From Siphlonurus alternatus (Eukaryota > Arthropoda > Insecta > Ephemeroptera > Siphlonuridae): DNA of 64,000 nt. Where the stretch lies: NCBI GenBank assembly GCA_949825025.1, contig OX463781.1, positions 40,499,150-40,563,149 on the forward strand, in the 5' to 3' direction. The notes under the pieces are model-generated. The model had not been told where the DNA came from and searched no databases. It saw only the letters and a list, made by a program, of their open reading frames with translations. The translations under genes and the position numbers were made by a program. Positions 1-11,996 of the stretch are shown piece after piece. Each line of letters begins with the position of its first letter. Position 1 is the first letter of the stretch.

Positions 1-1527
1 TAACAAAATTTCAGTATTTGATAATTATTAGTATTACCTGTTCAATTTAAATACCTTGCTGAAGAAAAAGCAAGTGCTGTGTTTTGTAGCTGGAACGATT
101 TTGTGAAACTGCAAGACTTAAATCTCCGGTACCTTGCAGGTGAAAATGGCGGCAGCTCTTCAAGTTACTGCTTCAGATTTTAAACATAATAAGCCTCTTA
201 TAAGTACTCCTATCATGTGCATTATATATATAAGCATATTATCATAAATAAATCATACTTCGTTTTATTATAAATAGAGAGAGGTTGGTGGTGATGTTTT
301 AATTTATAATTAAAATTTATTAATTATATTTTAATACAATATATGCTATTGATGATGTATAATGTAAAATATATTACAGACCATTATTTTAACATATTTT
401 TTCAAAGTTAAAGTATATTTTTTTTAATATTATAATATTTATAAAAAAATATGTGTAGATTATTTAAATTACCCCTTTTTTAATGTGAAAGTTAAGCTTT
501 TTAGGATTAACAAAAGACAAAATTAATAACAAAGTAGTAATAATAAATAAACTTACTTTTTTTTACCAAAGTATATTTTGTATATTATTAAGTACAGTAT
601 ATATTACAGGATATAAATTTACTTCTTTTTTCTCTCTCTATTCTAACTGACCTTTTCTTTAGGTTTAATTTTTAAAATACCTTACTTTAAAAAAAATGAC
701 AGAAATGTAAAGAATAAAATGTATAATTCTACATTCATGTACGTATGTAAATGAGGGAGGGTTTGGAAGGCATGGCGTGGCTTTGAAGTTTTCACTCGTA
801 CATACTACAAAAAGCACTACAAACGTTTCTAGTCTCTCTAGTAGCAAGTGTCACTGTATACTGACTTTGTTGGCATTGGTTGGTATATCTGCTATAAGCT
901 TTGTATTTTTGAGATTGGTTTAGAAGAAGTACGCTGTCAACAAGATGTGTTTTAAATGTTCTTTCTTACACACTCTCAACTCTTCTCCTTTTTTCTGACA
1001 ATTATAAATAGAATTACAAGTGATACTTCTGAGAAATTTTCTCCAATTGATTAAAGTTTTTATATTTTTATTAGATTATTTTCATAGCAAACTATTTTTA
1101 TATATAGAATGCAAGCTTCAAATTTAGCTATGATGATACTCTTTACATTATTTGCCTCTACACCCCTTTATTTCTTATTTCCTACATTCTTTCTAGCATG
1201 CAATGTTAAGGGTTCAAAGGGAATGGACCGTAAAATGAAGGGTACCGAACCGTTCATAGAAAAAAAAATTGAAAAAAATTACAGTTTTCAATGGTCTGTT
1301 ACTAAAATATTACAACATTGGAATTAAAACAAAATACACTTAAGTTGTAATTTAAAAGGGTGAGAAACAAGAATATTTACTTTCTTAATTTTAACAAAGT
1401 TGGGATGAATTCTATTTTAAGTTTTCATTAATATAAAGTTAAAAATAATGATTTACTTGACATTCGTTTAATTATTCATTTAATGAGACAGGATAGAGCT
1501 GTATAATAATATTTTATTTTGACATAA
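1..1527. other. AT-rich non-coding stretch
   Basis: I see no gene here. Open frames are short and rich in Phe, Ile, Tyr and Lys, as expected by chance at this base composition. A moderately complex patch at about 720-960 has no recognisable coding or repeat character. Confidence 0.6.
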
Positions 1528-1660
1528 CGTCTCCTCAGAATGCAAATCACGTAACTACAAAAAAATTGATGGAACTTTGACCCTTATGTTCTAGTGAGAT
1601 AAGGTTTAAAGTTGCATCAAATTTTTTTGTAGTTACGTGATTTGCATTCTGAGGCGACGA
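1528..1660. mobile_element. Fold-back MITE-like inverted repeat, single copy
   Basis: Two arms of about 55 bases are near-perfect inverted repeats. The left arm has CCTCAGAATGCAAATCACGT and the right arm has its reverse complement. A short unpaired centre lies around 1590-1605. The length of about 133 bp, long terminal inverted repeat and absence of coding are typical of a non-autonomous DNA transposon. I saw no second copy in this window and no clear target duplication, so the superfamily is unassigned. Confidence 0.75.
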
Positions 1661-1892
1661 TAATATTGGATGTGTAATTAATTATTTGTGATGGAATTAA
1701 GTTGACTTAACCATTAATGAAATAAAACAAGTTTATAAAAATATTATAGTTTATTATAGCTGCCAGTTATGTATAATACTGTAAAAGTGTCACAAGTTTT
1801 ATAATTATAATACACAGAGAGCAAGTAATATAATATTGCATTGTAGTAAGATAATATCATTACATCACAATTTAATCAGTTAACAAAGTAAG
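1661..1892. other. AT-rich spacer
   Basis: AT-rich DNA between a fold-back element and a SINE. I see nothing in it. Confidence 0.5.
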
Positions 1893-2145
1893 TGTGGCAT
1901 GATGACGTAGTGGTAGCGCGTCTGACTCGCAGCTAGAAGGTCGTACGTTCGAATCCTATTGAGAGAGCTATAGGTAAAAAGATCGAGAGATCTGAACCTT
2001 CAGCACTGTCTGGTTAGAGACGAGCATTCAGGAGATATTAATTAAGACCGTGCTGTGACACCGACCATCCTGACTTGGGTTTCCATGGTCCCCCCTCGTC
2101 TGCATGGCTAATGCTGCGATGGATAAATTAAGTCGGCCATACGTT
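1893..2145 (+). mobile_element. tRNA-headed SINE, copy 1
   Basis: The 5' part resembles a tRNA gene. An A-box-like TAGTGGTAGCGCG lies at 1908-1920 and a B-box CGTTCGAATCC at 1946-1956. The stretch TCTGACTCGCAGCTAGAAGG between them is reminiscent of the anticodon arm of tRNA-Arg, which is only a weak guess. About 110 bases further on is the core shared with eight other copies in this window (2065-2100, CATCCTGACTTGGGTTTCC). The tRNA-like promoter followed by a conserved core is standard SINE architecture. It would be transcribed by RNA polymerase III and mobilised by a partner LINE not visible here. Confidence 0.85.
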
Positions 2146-2861
2146 TTTGATCTCAGATTTTTTTAAATGAATATTTTTATCCATTTAGTACACAGCTTAA
2201 TAGTACAAACTTTTATAACACTTTTAAATATAGTTTGTAATTTAGTTTAGTCATTTAAAACCTACAAACAAACATATTCATAAATTAATTTCTAATATTA
2301 TAAAATATAGGCACACTATATTATATAAAAGTGACTTAATGATGTTTTTTTATGTAAAATAATTAAGAAGAAATTATTAGTAACAATTAGAGTATGTGAA
2401 ATAAGGTTATATAAAAAAAAACAGGTAATTGGAAATACTTGGTGTAGTAAAAAGCAAGTATTATTACATTCTCTACAGAGTACAGAATAAATGTAGTAGT
2501 AGATAGGCAATGATGGAGCCATGTATTATACTGGACACTGATTTGCTGTGAGTCTTTATATGAACAGAGTAGTGTCCCTTGCTAGTATTATATACTAGAG
2601 TAGAAACCCTCTTTTTATGACGTCTATTTAGAGTGGTGTATATATATTTTGTTGAAAAAAACACGTGAGTTGTCAGTAGAGAAAGAATAAAATAACAAGT
2701 TAAGTATTAAACTATTTAATTGTAAATTAATATAAAAGAAATTAATTATAATGATAACTATTACTGTATTCTTTTTCAAATAAAATGTTACTTCTTTTAT
2801 AAAATTTTGTTAAAAAATAATTATATTTTTTATATTTTAATAGTAATAAAAAACACTTATA
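2146..2861. other. AT-rich non-coding stretch
   Basis: Two overlapping minus-strand openings of 60-70 codons occur at 2316-2664. Their composition (Phe, Ile, Tyr, Ser) and lack of motifs indicate chance. I see no repeat family. Confidence 0.5.
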
Positions 2862-3043
2862 TATCCTCCCTCGTCTGGATCGAGCTATCTGCATGCTATT
2901 TCAGGTAAGCGAAATTATGAGCTGTAAATAAGTATAACATAAAGCTCATTGTTGCGTTCACCTGAAATAGCAAACTGCATGCTCATTATTGCAACAAGAT
3001 TATCGTAGGCAGATAATTCATAATTGTGAACGAGGGACGATAT
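2862..3043. mobile_element. MITE with CGTCCCTCGTC ends, copy 1
   Basis: The ends are inverted repeats with consensus (TAT)CGTCCCTCGTCCGG; the left end here reads ATCCTCCCTCGTCTGG. Inside is a second inverted repeat: GCTATTTCAGGTAAGCG on the left matches CACCTGAAATAGC on the right. Further copies lie at 5409-5537, 42039-42475 and 44112-44364. It is non-coding. A TA target site is possible but not proven. Confidence 0.8.
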
Positions 3044-4194
3044 ATTATACTGAAAGATAATTTTTATTTTAATAACATTATTATTTTAGAATTTATCTTT
3101 CTTTTTATTTAAGAAGTGTATACAAAAAATTCTCTTTCTTTTATTAATAATATATATACATCTATCACATATAACGTTGCGTGTATATTCTTATTTTTAT
3201 ATGGTCGTATAATGTCTATGTTTTATAATAGTAATATATATTTTTATTCTATACGGTCGATTGTTAACATTGATTGTCGATTGTATAAGAGGTTAAGGTC
3301 ACTTTATAACAGTAGGGGAGTTGCAGTGATGTATATTGGTTCTCATGATAACATAGTCTCCCCATATACTTTCTGCTATCTGTGTGACCCTGCGTCTAAA
3401 ATAGACCCCCCTCCTCCTATTTCAAGAGATCTAAGAACACGAACAAAAATAAGGAGGGAGACAATATGAAAAAATGTATACTATAAACAAGAACTTTTTT
3501 ATTTGGGGGAATTACATTATAACATGTTTTCCCCCTATAATGTTGATGCATGCAAAAAAATAATAGTAAGTAATCGTTTATTATAGGTTTATTTATAGAA
3601 ATATTTTCATTGCATAATTTTGGGGAAAATAAAAATAGTAAAATTGTTTGTTTTTTGCGTTTTATTTTTATAAATTGTTATTACATACAAATATTATTTC
3701 TTAAAATGAAAAGAATTTATTCTTAGAATTTTTTTTTAAGTATTATACCTTAATTTATTTTTTCGTTGCAATAAAAGAAATATTTCTTGAAGTAGAATTG
3801 AAATAAATAAAATTTAAATTAATATCAAATTACCAACATTTGAGGAAAGAATTTCAAAATATAATTTTGTTTCATTTTGTACAACGTTTAACAGATGTAT
3901 ACAAATGAAAAATGTTTTAATAAGGAAGTAAAAATTCATTTAATATGATGCAAATTGAAATATTTAATGCATGAATTTAATAAAGGTGTTTTAAAATAAA
4001 CAGACAAACAAGCTTTAAATTTTAAATTTTCTGCTTTCGGATTGTTTGAAAATATAAATATAATAGAAGAATACAATATGAAATTAACTAACAATATCTT
4101 CACTGAATATTGTTCTACATGATGTTCTTCTTTTGTTCTAGTAGGATATTGTATCTTCCCTTTTTATATATTTTTTTTATATATAAATGGACCA
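3044..4194. other. AT-rich non-coding stretch
   Basis: A 117-codon plus-strand opening spans 3116-3469. Its last third is less AT-biased (Pro-rich, then basic), but it has no recognisable domain and is probably chance. No repeat family is recognised. Confidence 0.5.
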
Positions 4195-4470
4195 TGTTGT
4201 AAAGTTCTGGTCACAAAATGACTGAATTTAACTTCCTAGTTTTTCATGGCTCCAATCTACCATTGCTTAGGATTTTGTGGGTCCCTTCCAAACTGAGGCA
4301 GCCATAGCCTATATGAATGTATCCCAGGATTCACCTGTTTGTAACTGAGGAATCCATGGAAACCTCATTCATGATGATCTACAGTAAATAGAGGATACCA
4401 TCAATCACATCCCAGATGTAAATGTGAAAAATTTTAGCGGTGCCTGGAATCGAGCTCGTGAATCGGATGT
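4195..4470 (-). mobile_element. SINE, copy 2 (5'-truncated)
   Basis: Read on the minus strand, it has the B-box-like region (plus-strand GGAATCGAGCTC at 4446-4457), the core (plus strand 4341-4376, GGAATCCATGGAAACCTC) and a 3' part matching the copy at 17977-18342. The shared 3' motif is GGAAGTTAAATTCAGTCA. The A-box end is missing. The match across the 3' region shows the unit is longer than the core and runs about 330-370 bp. Confidence 0.8.
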
Positions 4471-5408
4471 AAATGCGCAATATTTAAACTAAGTTAATTC
4501 TTAATTAAAAGTGTAAATAAACTAATAAAATAATATTGTTACAAGGTATGTCAGCGGAAGGATTGCATTATGCGAGACTGGTGGTAACGCTGTGGCTTTG
4601 AATTAGATGCTAATTAGCTGCTCTTGTAGCTGCCTCCACAGAACACCACAAAAGGCTTCCACTCTCTCTACCGACCAGCTCTCATCAGTCAAATAAACAA
4701 CAACAACTACTGCCAAGGTAAAATTTAACTATTCATTTTTAGCCCTCTCTGACATTCTGTATATTAGACAGAAATACACTAAAATTAATTTAATATTCCC
4801 TCCAGAAATTACCGGAAGTTACAATTTGCAGCTTTTCTATTAAATTTGTAATATCACTTTTGAAATTTTACAGAAGGAATTTCAATATCTTATATATGAA
4901 ATTGTAAACCGGAATATGAAGGCCAGAAGCTCCATATTTCCGGCTACTTTTAGAGGGAATATCATATATAAATTTGACTATATTGTTTTAAGACTATAGA
5001 GTACAATGTGTGATACAAAATTCTACCATTTAACCAAATCTCTTTGTTTGTAAACAACATATTATACAGGGAAGGGAATGACACAGGACAGGTGTTGATT
5101 CACATGTTAACTTATGGAAAATGACCGTTCATTATGAAAGTGAAATGGGTATATAACTAGAGAGAATAATGTTATACGTTCTGTGCGCTGATGAGTGAAA
5201 TTACATACAAATTAGGTACACTGCATCGTTCCATAGTTAACAATGAAACACGCTTCATCAGAGGTATATTATAAACAAACGTTTGTGTCATAATTGTTAT
5301 AAACCATTGATAATATATATAAAATTTTGATTCTAAGCTGGCATTTTTAACCATCAGAAATAAAATATTATAATTAATATACATTTTTTTTTTTTTTTAC
5401 AATAATAT
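4471..5408. other. Spacer with a GC-richer island at about 4545-4735
   Basis: The island has balanced composition (CTGCTCTTGTAGCTGCC and neighbours) and ends in CTGCCAAGGTAAAA, which resembles a splice donor. No long frame or known motif was seen, so it could be an untranslated exon, a regulatory element or an old repeat. The rest is AT-rich and without features. Confidence 0.35.
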
Positions 5409-5537
5409 ATCGTTTCTCGTCTGGAAGAATGAGCTATCTGGCAGCTAAAATTCATTGTGCAATAATAAGGTCATTATTGCACAATGAATTTTAATTTTAT
5501 TAGGCAGATAGCTCATTATTCCGGACGAGAGACGATA
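5409..5537. mobile_element. MITE with CGTCCCTCGTC ends, copy 2
   Basis: A compact palindromic copy. The left end is CGTTTCTCGTCTGG and the right end is its near complement, CCGGACGAGAGACG. The inner arms TTCATTGTGCAATAATAAGG and its complement meet at about 5472. Both ends carry the family motif GAGCTATCTG. At about 129 bp it is the shortest copy seen here, apparently reduced to its terminal arms. Confidence 0.8.
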
Positions 5538-6498
5538 AATATTGAATCATTGAGAGTTACAGTATTACATAAAGACTTCATTTATATAATATATTTGCAT
5601 GTCAAAGAAAATATTTAATACATTTCATTTTATTTTCTACGTAAATCATATTGAAAATACACAAAAATTGAACACATTACTGTATATAATACTCAACCTT
5701 TAATTTTGTTAAGCGATATATATATATATATGTATAAAATATATAAAATATATATAAAAAAAGAGTCATTATATGAAATATAAAGAAAATTATACATCAG
5801 CAGGTATATAATGACAAATCTTTATTATACAGTTTTATAATACTCAACGACCCCTGCAAATGACTGTGATAATTAATCAACTATAATACTGATAATGAGT
5901 TTGTCATTGATAGTTTGCCATACAGTAATGACGTTGTGATTTTTATATACATTAAAAATAATATATGTATATGTATAGCAATTTAAAATCAATTGCAGAT
6001 TAATTCACTTATATTCGTGACTAAAGTTATATAACAAGTGAGCAAAATAATAAAGTGGGAGGGTCATATTTGAATGGTAGAATGACGTGTTGTAAGTACT
6101 ACTTTTATGTTTACTTTATATATAATCAAGTTCATATATGGTAGGTTATAAAATATACTCTATAGTGACTCGTTATAAGATAATAAAATGCTGTGTAGAA
6201 AATAAAGGTCTTTGTAAGCCCTAAGTAGCAAAACATCACGCGATATTTCAAAAATAACCGCAATTTTGTAGTAAAACGGTAAATTTATATGTGTAAATTT
6301 ATTTTTATAGTTTCTTGTGATGACAAATACATTGTGACATGTAAAAATGTACACTTCAAAATATCAGGAAAGTTACTTTTATTGGAAATGTTGTTACAAG
6401 CAACGTAATGATGAAGATTCTCTAATAAGATTGCGCAATATTTGTTTAATTTTATTGTAAATGAATTTCTTATTTAGTATTTTAAATACTTGTATGTT
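5538..6498. other. AT-rich non-coding stretch
   Basis: Contains a short AT microsatellite at about 5717-5732. I see no gene or repeat family. Confidence 0.5.
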
Positions 6499-6702
6499 GA
6501 CGTGGTAGTGAAAAAATATCCTAACTCTTGGTAGGCAGAAATAAAATAACCCAACTCCATTGGTAAGTAAAAATGGAGTTAAGTTATGATAGCATACACT
6601 TGTCTATATAAAATATTCTAACTCCATTTTTACTTACCAATTGAAGTTAGGTTATTTTTTTAGCTTACCAATGGACATATGATAATTTTCGCTACCACGT
6701 CG
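6499..6702. mobile_element. Fold-back MITE-like inverted repeat, single copy
   Basis: The outer ends are inverted repeats (GACGTGGTAG on the left, CTACCACGTC on the right). Inner arms contain CCAACTCCATTGGTAAG and its partner TTACCAATTGAAGTTAGG. Non-coding, about 204 bp, and alone of its type in this window. Confidence 0.75.
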
Positions 6703-6712
6703 ATATATACAA

Positions 6713-6950
6713 CTTAAAATCGTGCTCCAAAAATCTGTGTCATCATATAGTCATGCAAATATTTTAACACACAACGAAAGGAAAATTAAGGCATTGCATG
6801 ACGAATGACTGACATTACAGCATTTTACAGCTTGATTTTAAGGGTCATGTGTAAAAAAAATTATGGAAAAAATTAGCAATGAATAAATTGAGATACTGTA
6901 TCCAAATATACAAAAACAAAGATTTCAATGAAAGACTGTTGAAAATGACA
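6713..6950 (+). repeat. Dispersed repeat E, copy 1
   Basis: Begins with TTAAAATCGTGCTCCAAAA and continues through a stretch shared with 15635-15830, ending near ATCCAAATATACAAAAACAA. A shorter related piece is at 33231-33300. Identity is patchy, suggesting an old element. Class unknown. Confidence 0.55.
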
Positions 6951-7562
6951 TTCCAGCTCTCTCGACGTGTAGTGTATATATATTTTTATATAAAACAAAA
7001 ACCTCTGGGTCTTTATTATGACTTTCTAATGGTTTAAACAATTATTTTATACATTAAAATTCAATTCAATGATCAGAAACAAGATATGCAGTTTTTTTTT
7101 TTTAAAATGGATGAAAAAAATGTTAGTATTATTTATATATAAAATATGCATCCTTTTACGTTTCTTGGCTACATTCCAAAACTTTAAAATAACAACACAC
7201 ACATGTATACAGTATCTAAAATATATATACAAAATAAACGAAAGTATACAACATATATAAGAATATATATTTGAAAAGTTTATTTTTTAGACACAACATT
7301 TTCTTTTTCTTTCTTTCTATTCTGCTTTTTTATAATTATATGAAGTAGAACTGTTTATTTCTAGATACGGTATGAAAATAATAAAAGATACATACAACGA
7401 TGTAGGCAAGGATGTCAGTCTGGTACTTTTGGTTTGTTTCGTGTCGCTCAACACTTGCTTGTGTTCCTGCACGCATGGAGGCAAATCTGTGAGTTCAAGG
7501 AAGCAACGACCACATGACTCTCGCTGACATGCCAAGCACCGCAGCTTGCACGACACCACTCG
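6951..7562. other. AT-rich stretch ending in a more complex patch
   Basis: The first part is featureless AT-rich DNA. The segment at 7440-7562, just before the CT tract, has balanced composition and may be host regulatory or transcribed sequence. No gene is recognised. Confidence 0.4.
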
Positions 7563-7813
7563 AGTCTCTCTGTCTCCCACTCCCATATCTGTCTCTTTCT
7601 TTCTCCCTCTCTCTTTCTCTCTCTTTCACTGTTTTTTCTCCCTCTCTCATATCTCTCTCTCTGTCTCCCAGTCCCTCTCTCTCTCCCTCCCCTTCTCTCA
7701 CACCTGTCTCTTTCTCTCTCTCTTTCACTCCCTTTCTCACATCTTTCTCTATCTCTCTCTCCTTTACTGTCTTTCCCTCCCCTTCTCTGTCTCTCACTCC
7801 TCCCTCTCACTTT
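7563..7813 (+). repeat. Degenerate CT-rich (pyrimidine) tract
   Basis: About 250 bases of imperfect CT repeats with TCTTTC and TCCC interruptions. The long overlapping frames here (Ser-Leu-Pro on plus, Arg-Glu-Gly on minus) are translations of this repeat and not genes. The interruptions suggest it is older than the pure CT arrays elsewhere in the window. Confidence 0.9.
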
Positions 7814-9097
7814 TATTTTCTCGCTTTACCAATATCCTCTCAACACAAGGCGCGTGCTATAGTAATATGTAAGGTGAGACAAAAATTAATGAACACATTT
7901 TTTTATAACATCTTTTTAAAGCTGTTATATATATAAAAAAAAATCAATGTACTGTTATAGTACTTCAGACACGTTACTAAAAATAATAATCCCTTTGCTC
8001 TTTTTTACGTTTATTTTTTATCACATTTTTTTTTATTCAAAGCTTCATTTTACTAATGATGCTGTGTGTATAAGTGGCAATCAAATTAAAATATAATTAT
8101 ATATCATGATGTGTCAATTCTATTTATTAATGTTCTTTTTCTTATTCATTAAAAAAATATAATTTAATATTTATATTTCTTTAAATCAAATTATTAAAAA
8201 TTCAATATTTGATATTATATTTATAAAAAAAAGGTAAAATTATCTACCAGTTAACAACCTAATTTATACTATTTTTTACTCAACATTAAAACTCATTCAT
8301 AATTAACCAAGTGTAAAAAATTAATTTTTAATCAGTATTTTATATTTCTACCATTACTATTTAAATTTTTTTATCCATTGTTTACTAACTTATGTCAGCA
8401 AGCATTAAATGTGATTGATTATTTGAGTGTGAATTGGCGCCTCTCTCTACGCCTGTGGCAGAGGAATGCAGGCAAACCGCCATACCGTTATGTTCCACTG
8501 GTTGCAAACATCAAAGGAATAAAAATTTCAAAATGGCGTCCATGCTGACGACTGCAGAGAACTTTTTTCTTGCTCCTCATTTTTGTGCCATTAGTAAATT
8601 GATGGGAAATTATTTTGTTAGAGAATCTTTACTGCAATGTTATAGAAGAAAGCAATTTCTTAAAGATGAGAAAGGAACAAAATATCATACTTGTTGAAAT
8701 TTATATATTTTTAATAACAAGTGATATGTAGGCTATATGTTTAAAAAAATATTATTCCATAATATAATATTGTCATAAAAGTGATATTAATTAATAAAAT
8801 GCTTTATTTTAATTGAATGAAAGTTAACAATCAATTACAATAATTGTTATTATCAGTACTCAAAAGAAAAATCCCCATTGTATTTTTTTTTTTTTTTTTT
8901 TTTTTTACTTTATCAATTACTCAAATATATTTATTATTCTGTATTTACCAAAATATTACAAATGAACGAAAATTTCTTGGAATAACAATAATAAAAATCA
9001 TCAATTATTGTTAAATATAAATCAAAATAATATATTTCATTCAAAATAATGGAGAAATATATAAAAGCTTAATACAAAGATGAACAGATTATATTGT
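7814..9097. other. AT-rich stretch with a GC-richer island at about 8430-8560
   Basis: The island includes AAAATGGCGTCCATGCTGACG. An 87-codon frame starts in it at 8434, but the protein matches no family I know and soon becomes AT-type. A T-run lies at 8883-8906. Otherwise featureless up to the Penelope-like element boundary at 9098. Confidence 0.4.
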
Positions 9098-11996
9098 ACT
9101 TAGTGAAAAAATTTGTTAGCAGAGGTTCAGACATACCTTACTTGTTTCGTTGAACTTTTTCCTCCACTTCGTTGCTTAATAAAAGCGACAGTTTCGTGAG
9201 AGAATCTTCTCACTTCCTCAGGCTTGCCAAGACTAAAGCATCTCGCCCGTCTTGACGTTGTTGCTATACCGATCACACATGTGTTTTGTACCGTTGTAAG
9301 GTGCAGTGACGTAGAGGGTAGCTGCCCTCTCTACAATAACACCCGCACGGCGACTTTTAACTTTAAATTTTACTGTCCCTTGTTGTCAATTTTATGCACT
9401 GCAATGTTGCATTTTTTTGTTGTATGAGTATAGCCGTAACATTTGCGACTTTTTTAAGTGTAAAAATATTATATAATGAAAATGAGTGTTATTATTTCTT
9501 TTGACATATCTGAACGTGCTAACATTTTGATAATAAAATTATAATGTTATTATTATAAAATATTTACATTATTATACAGTATGGACAAAGATTGTTAAGT
9601 GCGGATTGTCTTGTCTTTTCTTAACAAGGGTAGCCAGGTGCGCGCGAAGGGGTGACTGACCTGACTGATGGCTTTATCTTCCTGCAGCGTTATCAATGCG
9701 GCCTCATGTATTTTTCTCTTCGTTTTGTTCTCTTCTCTACCTATGATTTTAACTTTCTCCCACTCTATTGCGTGTTGGTGCTCCCATACATGTTCCGCTA
9801 TTCTTGATCCTTCTGTGTCTCCTTGTGATACTTTTTTCCTGTGTTCTTTTACTCTTACGTCTGCTGGACGTTTTGTTTCTCCTATGTACTTTTTGTTGCA
9901 TGGCTCGCTGCACGGTATTTCGTAAATGCAGTTTTTTGGTAAACCTTTTTGTTTAGGCTTTGTTTTCGTTAGTTGACTTCTGATTGTGGATTTCGACGAG
10001 AAAACGGTTCTAATATTGTGTTTTGCGCAAATTCTTCTGATTTTTTCTGATACACCTCGTACGTATGGAATGACTGTTGTTGCGATTATTTCTGATTTTT
10101 TGTCAGTTTGAGTTTGTTTTGTTTCTTTGTTTTCTATTCCTCTTATTATTTTTCTTATTTCTGTTTGTGGGTATCCGTTGTCATGTAAGGTATTTTCGAT
10201 ATTCCTGATCTCTGATGATAGACGTGTGTCGTCGCTACAATGTGTGTGTCCGCGGTTCACCAGTGTATGAATGATGCCTCGTTTTACCGCCTGGGGGTGG
10301 TTGGATGTGTAATGCAGGTATCTGCCCGAGTCCGTGGGCTTTCTGTACACGCCCGTTGCTACTTTTTCATTCGATCTGTCAACTAGGACGTCTAAAAATG
10401 CAATTTTATTATCCTTTTCTTTCTCCAATGTAAATTTAATATGTTGGTCTTGATTATTCAAATGTTCTAGAAATTCTTCTACTTTTTGTGTATTTTCGGG
10501 CCACACAGCCAGTATATCATCAACATACCGACGCCAGAATTTCGGTTTGGTTGGTGACGATTCAATTGCTTTCTTTTCTAATTGTTCCATGTAAATATTA
10601 CTCATTAGGGGGGATAGAGGGGATCCCATTGCGATTCCTTCCTCTTGCTGATAAAAATCTTCTTTATATTGGAAATACGTATTTGTGAGGCAGAAGGTAA
10701 GTAATTCCATGATGGCACTAGTACTAAGTGCGGTGTATTGTTTTAAGTCAGGGTTATTTTCTAAACGCTCTTTTGTTGCTGCTAGAGCGCCGTCTACTGG
10801 CACGTTAGTAAATAAGCTAACTACATCAAAACTGACCAAGATGTCACCTGCATCTATATTAAGTTCTTTGCATTGTTCTATGAAATGTTGTGAATTTTTT
10901 ATATATGACTCCGATGGTTCACATACTTGTGTTAAAATATACAGTAGAAATTTGGCTGCCTCATGACATGCTGATTCTCTGCTACTGACTATGGGACGTA
11001 ATGGGGTGTTAAGTTTATGAATTTTTGGTAGTCCATATATATGAGGTGGTTTGCTATAATGGGGGGTAAGTAGTGATCTGAGTTTATCGTCGAATTGAAA
11101 TTGATGTTTTTTTAGTAATTGGTATAATTTGTTTTCTATGTTTTTTGTTGGGTCTTTTTTTAACTTTTTATAGCTTGGGGTATTAATTAATTCTAATATT
11201 TTGTTGTTGTACTCCGTTTCGTCCATTATTACGGTAACATTTCCTTTGTCTGCTGGTAGAATTTTAATATTTTTGTTTTGTTTAAGCTCACGTAACGCGT
11301 TTTGTTCTTCTTTAGTAATGTTATTTTTAATTATATGGGGGGCTTCTAGTCCGATTTTGACACGAAATCTCAGGTCGTCGGCCGCTCCGTCGTCTAATTT
11401 TATTGCCACCTGTTCTATTGATTTTGCAATTTCTAGATACGGAATTTCTTTTGGTGCTGTTGCAAAATTGAGTCCTTTTTCCAGTAATTTTTCCTGCTCT
11501 TGTGATAGTTCATGTTTCGACAAGTTGACTACTAATTTTTTCTTTACAATATTTTTATTGTTTTTGTGAATTTGTGTATTGTCGACTTTTTGTTCTGCTA
11601 TGAGTTTAGAAATTTTTGTTTTTTGAATTTTTTTAGATTTTTCTGCTTCTGATTTATAACCACTTGTTGAAGTGATTTCAAGTATTTCTAACGTATCACT
11701 ATCCACCGACGAACTTATTGTGGTCCATAACGAATGCAGTTTTTCACGAATTTTGTTTCTGTATGATTTTATGTAGTCTATTCTCTCTCGTAGGAGAGCG
11801 AAACTTGTTCTTGTCAGTACTTTTGCAGTACGAGGGCTTGTATATCCTAGTTTAAGTCGTAGAAAATTAGGGACAATTGATTTGGTGTTGCATGCCATCA
11901 AGAATGTTAAATGATTGTTTACTCTACCTAATTTCTTGTTGAGTCTTTCATGTGATCGAAAAGCACTAACTAATCCAGGTCCATACTGGTGTTTAA
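9098..11996 (-). mobile_element. Penelope-like retroelement, complete 2,899-bp unit
   Basis: This unit carries the intact RT/GIY-YIG frame (9595-12033) and its 3' region, and lies head-to-tail after a truncated copy at 11997-13683. The direct repeat (pseudo-LTR) is 9098-10784 against 11997-13683, 1,687 bp each at a constant offset of 2,899; I noticed no mismatch reading through. Tandem arrangement with a 5'-truncated leading copy is characteristic of Penelope-like elements. The unit's 3' end, near 9098, repeats the first 12 codons of the frame, so the start codon lies within the repeat. Flanking DNA on the 3' side is ordinary AT-rich sequence. Confidence 0.93.
9183..9225 (-). ncRNA. Hammerhead-ribozyme-like motif, 3' copy
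   Basis: On the minus strand the order is: stem I strand AAGC; core CTGAGGA (plus 9215-9221); stem II GTGAGA/TCTCAC with a short loop; GAAA; then CTGTC followed by GCTT, which pairs with AAGC. This matches the type I hammerhead layout, with a very short stem III. Such ribozymes are known from Penelope-like elements. One extra A between the core and stem II departs from the minimal consensus, so activity is unproven. The predicted cut lies between 9187 and 9186. Confidence 0.5.

Noticed and set aside
1893..1965. A true tRNA gene
   Set aside because: The A and B boxes are present, but the acceptor stem does not close and the sequence continues into the shared SINE core. It is a SINE head.
3116..3469. 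A possible 117-residue plus-strand gene
   Set aside because: No domain, no splice context and a composition shift midway; probably chance.
7448..7936. Overlapping frames of 100-140 codons with Arg-Glu or Ser-Leu-Pro character
   Set aside because: Translations of the CT-rich tract; the same happens at every GA/CT array in the window.
9668..11569. Plus-strand frames of up to 122 codons with Cys/Ser/Phe-rich sequence
   Set aside because: Antisense shadows of the Penelope-like coding sequence. The same frames recur exactly 2,899 bases downstream within the duplicated part.
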